A stretch of DNA of 64,000 nt from SZUA-547 sp963669265 (lineage in GTDB: Bacteria; Pseudomonadota; Alphaproteobacteria; Rhodobacterales; Rhodobacteraceae): contig OY769916.1 in NCBI GenBank assembly GCA_963669265.1, positions 930,001 through 994,000 on the forward strand. The letters run 5' to 3'. The translations under genes and the position numbers were made by a program. The notes below the pieces were generated by a model. That model saw nothing but the letters and a program-made list of their open reading frames with translations. It searched no databases and was not told where the DNA came from. The stretch's first letter is position 1, and every line of letters starts with the position of its first letter. This document shows, in pieces, positions 34,948-43,665 of this stretch.

Positions 34948-36783
34948 CTATTCTGCGGCGGAGACAGGAATCGTCCCAATTTTTTCGCGTCGACCGTCTC
35001 GATAGAGCGCTTTTATCAGCGACAGGCACATCAGACCCATCACCACCGTGAATGGCAAAGCCCCGATGATCATGGCGCTTTTTAGCGCCTCCATTGGGTC
35101 AGCGCCGCCATTGGTCTTTCCGGCGATCAGAAGGGTGCCTATCACCAATGTCAGAATCACGCCCCAGACGATGCGATGCTTGATGCCAGTTTCCTGCTCG
35201 CCGCCGGACATAATGGTGTTCATCACTAGAATGCCAGAGTCCGCCGAAGTAACCAGAAATGTCATGATCAGCACCACACACATGATGGTGATTGCCGACA
35301 GGAACCCGCCAGAGATCATCTCGCCCAACGTCACGAATAGTTTCGCGGTGTTCGACGCGCCGATAATCGCGCCCTCCGCCGCACCGCTCAACTCCAGATC
35401 GATAGCGGTGCCGCCGAGGATTGCCATCCATGCGAAGCACACCATGGCTGGCGCGAACACGCAGCCGACAATGAATTCGCGCACTGTACGGCCACGGGAA
35501 ATACGCGCCAGGAATAAGCCAACAAAGGGAGAGAACGCGATCCACCAAGCCCAGTAGAAGGTGGTCCAACCCGCCTGCCAACCGAACTGACGTCCCGGTT
35601 CGCCTGCCGCGTATGCAGCTTGCAGAACCTCGTTGGACAAGTTCGCCGCTTCGCCTTCGAGTCCAGATTTGAAGCCGTCGAACGACCCCCAGGCGTTTGT
35701 CGCGCCGCCCCGAAGCGCATCGGCGAATGGCGCGGCATCGGCAGGCAGACCAGCTGCGAATTCGGCGGGCGCCTGCGGGCCATAAGCGCCGAAACTGATC
35801 GAAGCGAAGTGGATGATATAATCTACTAACGCCGTCCCATATGTCGTCAAGGCGAAGAGAAACGAGCCGAAGATCACGAAGGTCAAAAGCAAGATTAGCG
35901 ATAGAACCAGGTTGAGGTTAGACAGGTATTTGACCCCCCGACCGACGCCAGAAACCGCCGAGATAATCGAAAGGCCCATGATAACAGCCAGCCCAGCGAT
36001 TAGGCCGACAGTGCCTGGCGCCGGCGCCTCGCCGCTCATATCCATCATCCAGTCAGCCCCGGTAATCGCGTACATGCCATCGATAAATTGGGAAACCCCG
36101 AAGCCAATCGTGACCGACACGCCAAGAATGGTGGCGACGACACCCAGGACGTCGACGATGTGTCCCAGAACACCGTTCATGAGTCGACCGAATAACGGAG
36201 TCAGGGCCGACCGGATCGTTAGCGGCATATCGCGCGTATAGGCGTAGTAGGCCAGCGATAAGCCGGTCACGACATAGATCGACCATGCGTGAAACCCGTA
36301 GTGCGCGAAGGTATAGCGATATGCGGATTGCAGCGCCTCTTCGGTATTTCCGACAACTGCGCCCGATACGACAATCGGGTTCGATCCCCACAATCCCAAC
36401 GGCTCGGCGGTCGCGAAGACCATTAGGCCGACGCCGAGACCAGCGCCGAACATCATCGAGAACCAGGAGAAATTTGAAAACTCTGTGCCTTCGCCAGGTC
36501 GCCCCATGACACGCTTGCCTGTCTGCGGCAGCGCGGCGACGACGAACAGGAAGAAGGCGAAGAAGCCGACGATTATGATGTAGAACGTGTTGAAATCTTC
36601 GAGCAGCCGCCAGTTGAGGCTGCCGAGGACGCCATTCGCATTGGCTGGCCAGACAAGAGCCCAAATGACAAGCGCGACCATGATGCCTTTACTGAGGAGC
36701 GCAATTTCTACGCTGTTTCCTTGATAGAACCCGGCTTTTGCCTTTGAGACCTCCAGTTCGGTAAACGGTGGTTTGATCGACAT
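34948..36783 (-). CDS. BCCT-family betaine/carnitine/choline transporter
   Basis: 611 residues, about 12 membrane helices, with the BCCT signature WTTFYWAWWIAFSPFVGLFL and the glycine-rich FGAGLGVGLMVFATAEP in the first repeat. It carries zwitterionic quaternary amines such as glycine betaine, carnitine or dimethylsulfoniopropionate, driven by ions or by exchange. The ATG at 36783 is preceded at the right distance by AAGGAGGG; a GTG two codons earlier is less likely. It is the last gene of the minus-strand catabolic operon, 109 bases after the Ldh2-type gene, and likely supplies its substrate. Confidence 0.93.
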   Translation of the reverse strand: MSIKPPFTELEVSKAKAGFYQGNSVEIALLSKGIMVALVIWALVWPANANGVLGSLNWRLLEDFNTFYIIIVGFFAFFLFVVAALPQTGKRVMGRPGEGTEFSNFSWFSMMFGAGLGVGLMVFATAEPLGLWGSNPIVVSGAVVGNTEEALQSAYRYTFAHYGFHAWSIYVVTGLSLAYYAYTRDMPLTIRSALTPLFGRLMNGVLGHIVDVLGVVATILGVSVTIGFGVSQFIDGMYAITGADWMMDMSGEAPAPGTVGLIAGLAVIMGLSIISAVSGVGRGVKYLSNLNLVLSLILLLTFVIFGSFLFALTTYGTALVDYIIHFASISFGAYGPQAPAEFAAGLPADAAPFADALRGGATNAWGSFDGFKSGLEGEAANLSNEVLQAAYAAGEPGRQFGWQAGWTTFYWAWWIAFSPFVGLFLARISRGRTVREFIVGCVFAPAMVCFAWMAILGGTAIDLELSGAAEGAIIGASNTAKLFVTLGEMISGGFLSAITIMCVVLIMTFLVTSADSGILVMNTIMSGGEQETGIKHRIVWGVILTLVIGTLLIAGKTNGGADPMEALKSAMIIGALPFTVVMGLMCLSLIKALYRDGRREKIGTIPVSAAE

Positions 36784-36892
36784 GCGCACCCTCCTTGCGT
36801 ATGAGTATTTTTAAGTGGCCCAGAATGTCCGGGCGATTGCAGCACGTGGCTGCTCTAGTGCCTGAAGTCGGCGGTTTGTCGCTGCTAGAGCT

Positions 36893-37903
36893 TCACTTTA
36901 GGCTCTCTTCAATCCGTTTAAGGATCGCCACATTTACATCCACTCCATGCTTCTTGGCGGCGATCCGCTTTGTCCTGCGACCGTCGCCAGGCAGATGGGC
37001 GCTATCCTGGTCTCGGATGGCTGCGACCAGATCAGCTACTCGCGCAGCGAAAAGATCCCCTGCAGAAGCGCCTGGATCGATCGCCATAAAGAACTGACCG
37101 GTTTTCGGTGGTCCGCCTGCAGTTCCTGCAAACGGCGATGCGTTGATTCCGAGCGTCGCGCCAGAAAGCGCTGCGGCCATTATTTCGACCAACAGCGCAA
37201 CGCCGACCCCCTTGTATCCGCCTGAGGGTGCCATCGAGCCCCTTAGGCCAACATTTGGATCAGTCGTCGGATTCCCGTCAGGGTCAAGCGCCCAGCCAAC
37301 TGGAATCGGCCGGCCCTCGCGGGCGTGCTTCATCACCTCGCTCTTAGCTATGGTGCTGGCGCTCTGGTCGATCAGGATCGAAGGCTCCCCATCTTCGCTT
37401 GGCGCCGCGATGGAAAACGGGTTGGTGCCCACTACCGGCTTGGCGCCGCCAGACGGTGCGATAGAGGCCGGAGCGTTGGTGAAAGCCAAACCGACGAGCC
37501 CGCCCTGCGCCAGCCGGTGCGTGTGATAGCCGAGGACGCCACAATTGTAGCTATTGCGGATTGCTAACGCGGCGACGCCCTGCTCGCGGGCCAACGGGAT
37601 GAGTTGCTCGAAGCCCACATCAATCGCCGGATGCGCGAAGCCTGTGTTTGCGTCGACCGTCAACATCCCGGGACGCGTCTTCTTCAGCGCCGGCGCCGCC
37701 ATTCCATTGACCTTGCCGCACTGGACATGTTCACAATAGATCGGGATGTAGGCCAGCCCGTGGCTTGCCACGCCGTCAGCCTCGGTCGCAGCGGTAGCGA
37801 TGGCAAGCGATCGCGCGTTCGGCTCCGAAGTGCCTGCAGCGACCAGCGCGCGAAAGGAAAGATCCTCGATTTCGGAGAGGCTGAGGTTTTTCGATTCGAT
37901 CAT
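36893..37903 (-). CDS. Ldh2/MDH-type NAD(P)-dependent oxidoreductase
   Basis: 336 residues of the malate/L-lactate/ureidoglycolate dehydrogenase family (PF02615). Family features seen: SHGLAYIPIYCEHV, the catalytic-His region NSYNCGVLGYHTHRLA, and PVVGTNPFSIAAPS. Known members reduce or oxidise 2-keto/2-hydroxy acids (malate, ureidoglycolate, 3-sulfolactate) or cyclic imino acids (delta1-piperideine-2-carboxylate). In this operon a cyclic imine or 2-oxo acid derived from an N-methylated amino acid is plausible. It follows the DUF3726 gene by 12 bases. Confidence 0.88.
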   Translation of the reverse strand: MIESKNLSLSEIEDLSFRALVAAGTSEPNARSLAIATAATEADGVASHGLAYIPIYCEHVQCGKVNGMAAPALKKTRPGMLTVDANTGFAHPAIDVGFEQLIPLAREQGVAALAIRNSYNCGVLGYHTHRLAQGGLVGLAFTNAPASIAPSGGAKPVVGTNPFSIAAPSEDGEPSILIDQSASTIAKSEVMKHAREGRPIPVGWALDPDGNPTTDPNVGLRGSMAPSGGYKGVGVALLVEIMAAALSGATLGINASPFAGTAGGPPKTGQFFMAIDPGASAGDLFAARVADLVAAIRDQDSAHLPGDGRRTKRIAAKKHGVDVNVAILKRIEESLK

Positions 37904-37915
37904 ACGGTCCTCGGA

Positions 37916-38548
37916 TCAATCATTGTCGGATAGCCCCGCGCCGGCGCCTTTAAGACGTGACTCCTCGGTGGCTGGGGCGAATGTGCGGCGCGCGAACCGA
38001 TCAAGCGTGTCCCAAACGTCGGCCGAAGGCTCGACTCGGTCTCGGTGCGTTGCTCTCGGCACGATGTCTCGGCCGACTCGTACGGTCACCCCTTCGGCGA
38101 CCTTGTCGGCGACGCCGCGAACAACGACGCCTTCGCCATCCGTGATAGCGGCGATACCCGGCCCTTCAACAGAAACTGAGGCTTTTAAATATCGCGCCGC
38201 CCAAGCGGCGAATGGCAACATCAGCAGTGGACAGGCAACAGTATCCATTTGGAATGCGCGATGCGGTAATTCTGCCGCGCGGTCCGAAAGAGCGGCTCCG
38301 GCGATCAGCGGGCACAAAGTGTCGCCCGCTGCTTTCCACCGGCCTTCGATAGAACTCGGCATCCTGTCCGTCAGGTCGACGCATTCGACATCGCGCAACA
38401 ATTTGGCCAGCTCGGCGGTCCCGTCCAAATCATGCGCGCACATCCAGCGCACAGCCTTGCCCGCCTCTTCGGCCAATCCCCAAGAATACCCCGCGCCGCG
38501 CGCCGCGCGTTTGCTCATCGCATCGACTTCATTGAGGGAGAAGCTCAC
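37916..38548 (-). CDS. DUF3726 protein
   Basis: 210 residues from a GTG at 38548 that overlaps the stop of the preceding gene (GTGA) and is preceded by GGAGGG. The N-terminus (SFSLNEVDAMSKRAARGAGY, then SWGLAEEAGKAVRW) is the DUF3726 hallmark. No signal peptide or known catalytic motif. The protein occurs beside Ldh2-type dehydrogenases in other proteobacteria as far as I recall, so it may be a partner of that enzyme. An in-frame extension to 38641 has no support. Confidence 0.82.
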   Translation of the reverse strand: MSFSLNEVDAMSKRAARGAGYSWGLAEEAGKAVRWMCAHDLDGTAELAKLLRDVECVDLTDRMPSSIEGRWKAAGDTLCPLIAGAALSDRAAELPHRAFQMDTVACPLLMLPFAAWAARYLKASVSVEGPGIAAITDGEGVVVRGVADKVAEGVTVRVGRDIVPRATHRDRVEPSADVWDTLDRFARRTFAPATEESRLKGAGAGLSDND

Positions 38549-40230
38549 GCTCGGCCCTCCGGGTAGACCCAGAGATCGGCATTGTCTTGGGTCAGGTCTT
38601 CTGGGTACGGCGCACCTGCATACATGGAGATCCGCACCCATCGGTCAGAGCGTGGATCGAAATGGGTGGCGCCGAAAAATGACAGCTTGGCGCGCAGCAT
38701 GTCGATAGGCAGCAATTCGGCGCTGATCGTATTGTCCTGAATTTCGCCATATGGCGAGATTGAGTGCATCTGCGCCCGCCGGATCGTATGCCGATGCTCT
38801 GGATGGCACAGCAGAAATTCCGCTACCGGCAACTCGTCCTGGAACTCAATTAATGCGGCGTGAGCAGATGCGGCGTCGCGAGCGGGGGCTAGTGGCTGTT
38901 CATAAGCGACGATCGGCTCCTCAAACCGTTCGCCCATACGTGGCTCAAGCTTTTCTTCCGACACGTACCAGGCGCGCGCTTGGTTTTCACGCGCTGTCCA
39001 ATCGATCTTCAACGCCCATCCGAAGCAATCTTCAATCATTAGACGCACGCGCCTGACGGTCATTGAGCCGTCGATCCGGAAGGCGTCGGATTCAACGTCG
39101 GCCATGTGTTTTGACAGGTCATCAACCAGTTCGCCGTACGGCTCTAGGATCAGTGAGTTGACGAGTTCCTGCCCTTCTTCGGACAAAGCCTGCTCTGCCC
39201 AGCCAACCAGCCGGTTCCACGGACTTCCGTTCCGTAAATCGTCTTCGGCCGCAAACTCTTTCAATGCCCCCATGTCACGTTGCAGGTTGGCCAACTTCCG
39301 AATCTGAATTGGATGCTCGGACCGCCAACTTCCGACAAGGGCCTCACTCCACGCCAGTACATGCCTGAACATCGCGACTTCATCAGTTGTCGCGGTCGAT
39401 ACGGAGCGAACGCGCGCGATAGCTTCTTCTCTCGCTGCGATCCAGTTGCTGAAAAGCACCGGATGATTGACGATGAATGGCGCCATCCCAAGGCCGGTGG
39501 AGTTGCCAATTCCCAGACGCCGTGCGATAGCCGGATCCAGCTCGACCGCTCTATCGCGGCACTTAAGCTGCGCGGAGTGTTGCACCAGGTCGCGCACGAA
39601 AACGCGGGTCAGGTAAACGGAAAGCATTTCCGCCTGGAAAGGTCCGCGCATCTCTGGTCGGTCGGCGATCTTCTCCCAATCCGCCGCGCCGAATTTGCCT
39701 GAGCCGTAGACCGCAGTGGTGCGCATTAAGTAGCCGACTTTGTCGATCTTCTCTGGATCGGGCTGTTTCCCGTCGGCCAATGCGCCCACCACTAGCGCCC
39801 AAAGGCGCATGGAACGATTGGCGCGGGACAGCGACAATTCGCTTTCACTCAACCGCCCCGCCTCCTGCAGCGGCACGTTCCTCGACAGGCGGTCGACGTC
39901 TTCCGTCGTCGGGACGCCGTCAAATAGAGCGAACGTGGCGTCCCAAGCTTCTGCGATCACCCGGTCCGAGCGCTGCTCATCCGGCAGATCATGCGCGAAA
40001 GCAACTAGGGAATAGGCTCTCTCGGGACCTTGCGCGGTATAGACGGCGCGCCCAACTCCGTTCTCGTCTATGTCGAAGACTGGGCGCGAAAAGCGCCACT
40101 TATCGCGGGCCATGCGCCGGGTTAGCACTCGCATAAAGCTGAGACGGCATTGATGCAGAGAGCCGAGGCGGCTAAGCCGCATTACCTGCGCCGGATCGCG
40201 GCGTGGGACGGATGGCAAAACCTGCGTCAC
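38545..40230 (-). CDS. Unknown 561-residue cytoplasmic protein of the catabolic operon
   Basis: Not recognised. It is soluble with no signal peptide, mixed helical, rich in Arg and Trp. The visible landmarks are an N-terminal basic stretch (RRDPAQVMRLSRLGSLHQCR), a middle helical region (LSVYLTRVFVRDLVQHSAQL) and a C-terminal His-rich strand block (EFLLCHPEHRHTIRRAQMHS) that could bind metal. It overlaps the dipeptidase gene upstream (ATGA) and the DUF3726 gene downstream (GTGA), so it is made in step with both. A catalytic or assembly role in breakdown of the BCCT substrate is the simplest inference. Confidence 0.75.
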   Translation of the reverse strand: MTQVLPSVPRRDPAQVMRLSRLGSLHQCRLSFMRVLTRRMARDKWRFSRPVFDIDENGVGRAVYTAQGPERAYSLVAFAHDLPDEQRSDRVIAEAWDATFALFDGVPTTEDVDRLSRNVPLQEAGRLSESELSLSRANRSMRLWALVVGALADGKQPDPEKIDKVGYLMRTTAVYGSGKFGAADWEKIADRPEMRGPFQAEMLSVYLTRVFVRDLVQHSAQLKCRDRAVELDPAIARRLGIGNSTGLGMAPFIVNHPVLFSNWIAAREEAIARVRSVSTATTDEVAMFRHVLAWSEALVGSWRSEHPIQIRKLANLQRDMGALKEFAAEDDLRNGSPWNRLVGWAEQALSEEGQELVNSLILEPYGELVDDLSKHMADVESDAFRIDGSMTVRRVRLMIEDCFGWALKIDWTARENQARAWYVSEEKLEPRMGERFEEPIVAYEQPLAPARDAASAHAALIEFQDELPVAEFLLCHPEHRHTIRRAQMHSISPYGEIQDNTISAELLPIDMLRAKLSFFGATHFDPRSDRWVRISMYAGAPYPEDLTQDNADLWVYPEGRA

Positions 40231-41204
40231 AACGGTCTTGCCCCGAAGTTCTCGGCAAAAAACCGATACCAGTTGCCGCCCATAATTCCCGCGATTTCAA
40301 CGTCACCCATACCAACATTGCGCAAGCCGCTTTCGATATTGCCGAAATCACGATTGTCGCGAAACCATTCTGGCATGGCGGGAAACCCTGGATTTTCGGC
40401 GGAGCCCTCTCCGTATTCGATGTTCTTGCTCCAGCGTCCGATGCGCATCCATTCGACCACGCTGTCGGGCTGGTCCTGACAAAGATCGCTGCCGATCCCA
40501 AAGTTTTCCGCGCCGTATTTATCCGCCGTCCTGGCGATCATCTCGCAAAAGCTTTGCAGCGTGCATGCGGAATTGTCCTTCAAGTGGTGCGGATAGAGCG
40601 AGAACCCAAGCATCCCGCCATTCTGGATTACAGCGCGGAGGACCTCGTCCTTTTTGTTGCGCAAAGCCGGGGTCCACTCATGCGGATTTGCATGGGTGAT
40701 GGCGATGGGGCGCTCTGAGATATCTGCGGCCTCGATAGTCGAGCGGTCCGCAGAGTGGCTCATATCCACGACCAGACCTACCCGGTTCATCTCCTTGATC
40801 ACCTGTCGTCCCATACGCGTGACGCCGGAATCCTCCGCTTCGTAACAACCGGTCGCCAGCAGCGACTGGTTGTTATAGGTCAGTTGCATGAACCGGGCGC
40901 CCAATGTGTGTACAATTTCGACGAGTCCGATATCGTCTTCTATCGGACTAGGGTTCTGAAAACCGAAGAAGATCGTGGTGCGGCCCCTCGACTTCGCTTC
41001 ATCAATATCCGAGGCCCATAGCCCCTTTTGTATTAGGTCGGGCCATGTTTCGAACCAGCTGTTCCACTGCTCGAAGTTTTGAACCGTCTCACGAAAATTT
41101 TCATGATATGCAATCGTGACATGAATTGCATCGACGCCTCCCGCACGCATTTGCTGAAAGATTTTTTCCGACCAATTTGCGTATTGCAGGCAATCAATCC
41201 GCAT
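40227..41204 (-). CDS. M19 (renal/membrane dipeptidase)-family hydrolase
   Basis: 325 residues, metal-dependent amidohydrolase fold of peptidase family M19. Seen: GGVDAIHVTIAYHENFRETV near the N-terminus, LGARFMQLTYNNQSLLATGC, MNRVGLVVDMSHSADRSTIE, PIAITHANPHEWTPALRNK and a terminal IMGGNWYRFF. The usual first HxD zinc pair is not obvious, because the N-terminal DGHNDL-type motif reads GVDAIHVT, so catalysis may differ. In Pseudomonas, an M19 gene lies beside the dimethylglycine demethylase genes, a parallel that suggests a role in N-methyl amino acid or betaine breakdown. The start overlaps the ALDH stop (TGATG). Confidence 0.83.
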   Translation of the reverse strand: MRIDCLQYANWSEKIFQQMRAGGVDAIHVTIAYHENFRETVQNFEQWNSWFETWPDLIQKGLWASDIDEAKSRGRTTIFFGFQNPSPIEDDIGLVEIVHTLGARFMQLTYNNQSLLATGCYEAEDSGVTRMGRQVIKEMNRVGLVVDMSHSADRSTIEAADISERPIAITHANPHEWTPALRNKKDEVLRAVIQNGGMLGFSLYPHHLKDNSACTLQSFCEMIARTADKYGAENFGIGSDLCQDQPDSVVEWMRIGRWSKNIEYGEGSAENPGFPAMPEWFRDNRDFGNIESGLRNVGMGDVEIAGIMGGNWYRFFAENFGARPL

Positions 41205-42655
41205 CAGATTGGCGTTCCCGCGCTAACGTAAGCGGTCTTGACCGTGGTGTAGAACTCGGCCGCCGCCTTCCCTTGTTCACGCGGCCCGTATGAGCTGTCA
41301 CCGCGTCCGCCGAACGGAACGTGATAATCTGTTCCGGCCGTCGGCAGGTTCACCGTCACCACGCCTGTGCGAGCGTTTCGGCGGAAATGAGTGGCCCGTG
41401 CCAGATTCTGAGTGACGATGCCTGAAGTCAGGCCGAAGTTAGTGTCATTGACTGTCGCCAGCGCCTCTTCGTAGCCTCCTACCTTGATAACTGATGCGAG
41501 AGGCGCGAACATTTCCTCGCGGTTAATTCGCATGTCGTTGTTGGTGTTCAGAAAAACGCCTGGCGACATGTAGTAACCATCATGCGGCATCTCCAATCGC
41601 ACCCCGCCGCACGCTAATTCCGCTCCTTCGGATTTGCCTATTGCGACATATTCAAGGTTTTCGCGCAGTTGCTGTTCGCTAACCACCGGTCCCATCTGAA
41701 CACCGGGTTGAAGCGCGTGCCCAACTTTCAGGGCTTTGGCGCCCGTCACGAGCTTCTCTACAAAGGCGTCGTGCACCGCCTCGTGCACAACCAGGCGGGA
41801 GGACGCTGTGCATTTTTGCCCCGTGCCACCGAACGCGCCACCTAGCGCCAAAGCCGACGCGAGATCGAGATCAGCGTCGTCCATGACTGCCAGCGCGTTC
41901 TTCGATCCCATCTCCATTTGCACCTTGGTTAGGTTCTGAAGCGCCGCGACAGCTATTTCTTTACCCACCGGCACGGAGCCGGTGAACGAAATCGCGTTCA
42001 CCTTTGGACTCTCTATCAAGCGTTGGCCGATGGACCGGCCGGATCCCATCACAAGACTGAACAGCCCCTCGGGAATGTCCTGACCGTAGATAATTTCAGC
42101 TAGTGCGACCGCCGAAGCGGGTGTGGCGTTGGCAGGCTTCCAGACAACTGCGTTGCCATAGCAGAGCGCCGGCGCAATCTTCCACGAAGCGGTGGCGGTC
42201 GGAAAATTCCATGGTGAAATGACCGCGACCACTCCAACAGGCTCACGCCGGACATCAATTTCAACGCCCTCTCGGACACTGTCCGCGTTCTCACCAATCT
42301 GACGCAGACATTCTGCGGCGTAGTAAGTGAAGAACTGACCAGCGCGGAAGATTTCGCCCTTGCCCTCAGCCAGTGGCTTACCCTCTTCTCGGCTCAACAG
42401 CGTGCCGAGCTCCTCGGATCGCGCCATCAGTTCTTCACCGATCTTCATGAGCACGGCTTGTTTGCGCTCCACGCCATAGGCAGCCCAATCTGATTGGGCG
42501 CGGCGCGCCTGGAACAGAGTCGCCTCTAGCTGATCAGCGCTCGCCTGGGCGAAGACGCCTATGAGATCATTCAGATCGGATGGATTACGGTTCTCGATTT
42601 GGCTTTCGCCAAGCATCCACTCTCCCGCGATCAAGTTCCTTTTGGCGTCAGACAT
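41204..42655 (-). CDS. NAD(P)-dependent aldehyde dehydrogenase
   Basis: 483 residues of the ALDH superfamily. The catalytic Cys is in GGTGQKCTASSR, the general base Glu in VQMEMGSKNA, and the substrate/cofactor loop in ISPWNFPTATASWKIAPAL. Sequence style resembles the alpha-ketoglutaric semialdehyde dehydrogenase / 2,5-dioxovalerate group. The ATG at 42655 (MSDAKRNLIAGEW) is the family start; the longer frame to 42703 would read into the operator region. First gene of the operon, divergent from a LysR gene, so its promoter lies in 42656-42751. Confidence 0.92.
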   Translation of the reverse strand: MSDAKRNLIAGEWMLGESQIENRNPSDLNDLIGVFAQASADQLEATLFQARRAQSDWAAYGVERKQAVLMKIGEELMARSEELGTLLSREEGKPLAEGKGEIFRAGQFFTYYAAECLRQIGENADSVREGVEIDVRREPVGVVAVISPWNFPTATASWKIAPALCYGNAVVWKPANATPASAVALAEIIYGQDIPEGLFSLVMGSGRSIGQRLIESPKVNAISFTGSVPVGKEIAVAALQNLTKVQMEMGSKNALAVMDDADLDLASALALGGAFGGTGQKCTASSRLVVHEAVHDAFVEKLVTGAKALKVGHALQPGVQMGPVVSEQQLRENLEYVAIGKSEGAELACGGVRLEMPHDGYYMSPGVFLNTNNDMRINREEMFAPLASVIKVGGYEEALATVNDTNFGLTSGIVTQNLARATHFRRNARTGVVTVNLPTAGTDYHVPFGGRGDSSYGPREQGKAAAEFYTTVKTAYVSAGTPI

Positions 42656-42732
42656 TCCACATCTCGCTAAATTCAGACTGCGCAGAATGGACTCCGACAA
42701 CAATATCAGTCAAACTCAAATAACTGAATAGT

Positions 42733-42751
42733 ATTTCAGGAAAGTTGAAAT
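42733..42751. promoter_or_regulatory. LysR box abutting the regulator start
   Basis: Perfect dyad ATTTCA-N7-TGAAAT containing the classic T-N11-A core (TCAGGAAAGTTGA). It ends at the base before the LysR ATG (42752), a position expected for autorepression. A looser partner TCAGT-N12-ACTGA lies just upstream (about 42706-42727) and could be the activation site for the divergent operon. Confidence 0.6.
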
Positions 42752-43642
42752 ATGACGATTAAGATCGAAATGCTGCGCTGTTTCAGCCATGTGGCGCAAA
42801 CAGGAAATCTGGCTGAGGCGGCCAATCGCCTCGGACGATCGCCGTCCGCGCTTTCAATGACATTGAAGCAGCTTGAGGATCATTTGGGCGTCCGCCTGTT
42901 CGAAAGTGATCGCAAGAACCGGCTTACGTCTCTAGGTGAACAGGTGTTCGAAATGGCGCAGGTCCAATTGCGCCAATTTGACAATACGGTGCGCGCAATA
43001 GAAGCCTCGGCGAACTCGCCGCTCGGCCTAATCCGGATCGCATCCGTTCCCTCGGTCGTCGGGTTGATTTTTCCAGAGGCGATTACGACGCTCACTCGGC
43101 GCCACCCCGGGCTAAAGGTCGAATTGCGCGACGCGGACACGCAAAGCGTAATTGACTCGTTGCTTCAAGGACAGGTGGAAGTAGGCGTGGCATCCGGACG
43201 ACACGCCTTAAACGGCGTACGACAAACAGTGCTCTTTAAAGACCGGTTCGGCCTTGTTTGCACCCCGGATCATCCCTTGGCGCGTCAGTCCACCACGCCG
43301 ACAATCAGTGAAGTGGCGTCGTCGGGTTTTATACGCAACAACCTTTGCAAGTTAATTGAAACCGCCGAATTTCACGACGCGACGATCGAAGCCCGAGTAT
43401 CTGTGCACAACACGCTTTCACTCATCGAAATGGTTCGGACACGAGACTGGGTAACTGTACTACCCGAAACAGTCGTTCAAATTGCTTCCCAAGATCTGAT
43501 ATTCAGGGAAATAGCTAGTCTCCCAGACCACCGCGAAGTCTGCTTATTCGTGCGCGAGAAATCTCCATTCTTGCGATACGCAGAGGAACTAGAAGTATAT
43601 GTTCAGATCGAACACGGTAGAGTCAGAAGCGATCTAGGGTAG
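42752..43642 (+). CDS. LysR-family regulator of the BCCT/ALDH operon
   Basis: 296 residues. N-terminal winged helix (MLRCFSHVAQTGNLAEAANR, SPSALSMTLKQLEDHLGVRL) and a C-terminal periplasmic-binding-like effector domain. It is divergent from the aldehyde dehydrogenase gene with 96 bases between starts, the usual arrangement for a LysR activator and its target operon. The operator dyad touches its own start codon. The co-inducer is unknown but should be the operon's substrate or intermediate. Confidence 0.92.
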   Translation: MTIKIEMLRCFSHVAQTGNLAEAANRLGRSPSALSMTLKQLEDHLGVRLFESDRKNRLTSLGEQVFEMAQVQLRQFDNTVRAIEASANSPLGLIRIASVPSVVGLIFPEAITTLTRRHPGLKVELRDADTQSVIDSLLQGQVEVGVASGRHALNGVRQTVLFKDRFGLVCTPDHPLARQSTTPTISEVASSGFIRNNLCKLIETAEFHDATIEARVSVHNTLSLIEMVRTRDWVTVLPETVVQIASQDLIFREIASLPDHREVCLFVREKSPFLRYAEELEVYVQIEHGRVRSDLG

Positions 43643-43665
43643 GCACCTGACACGTCCGCTTTGGG

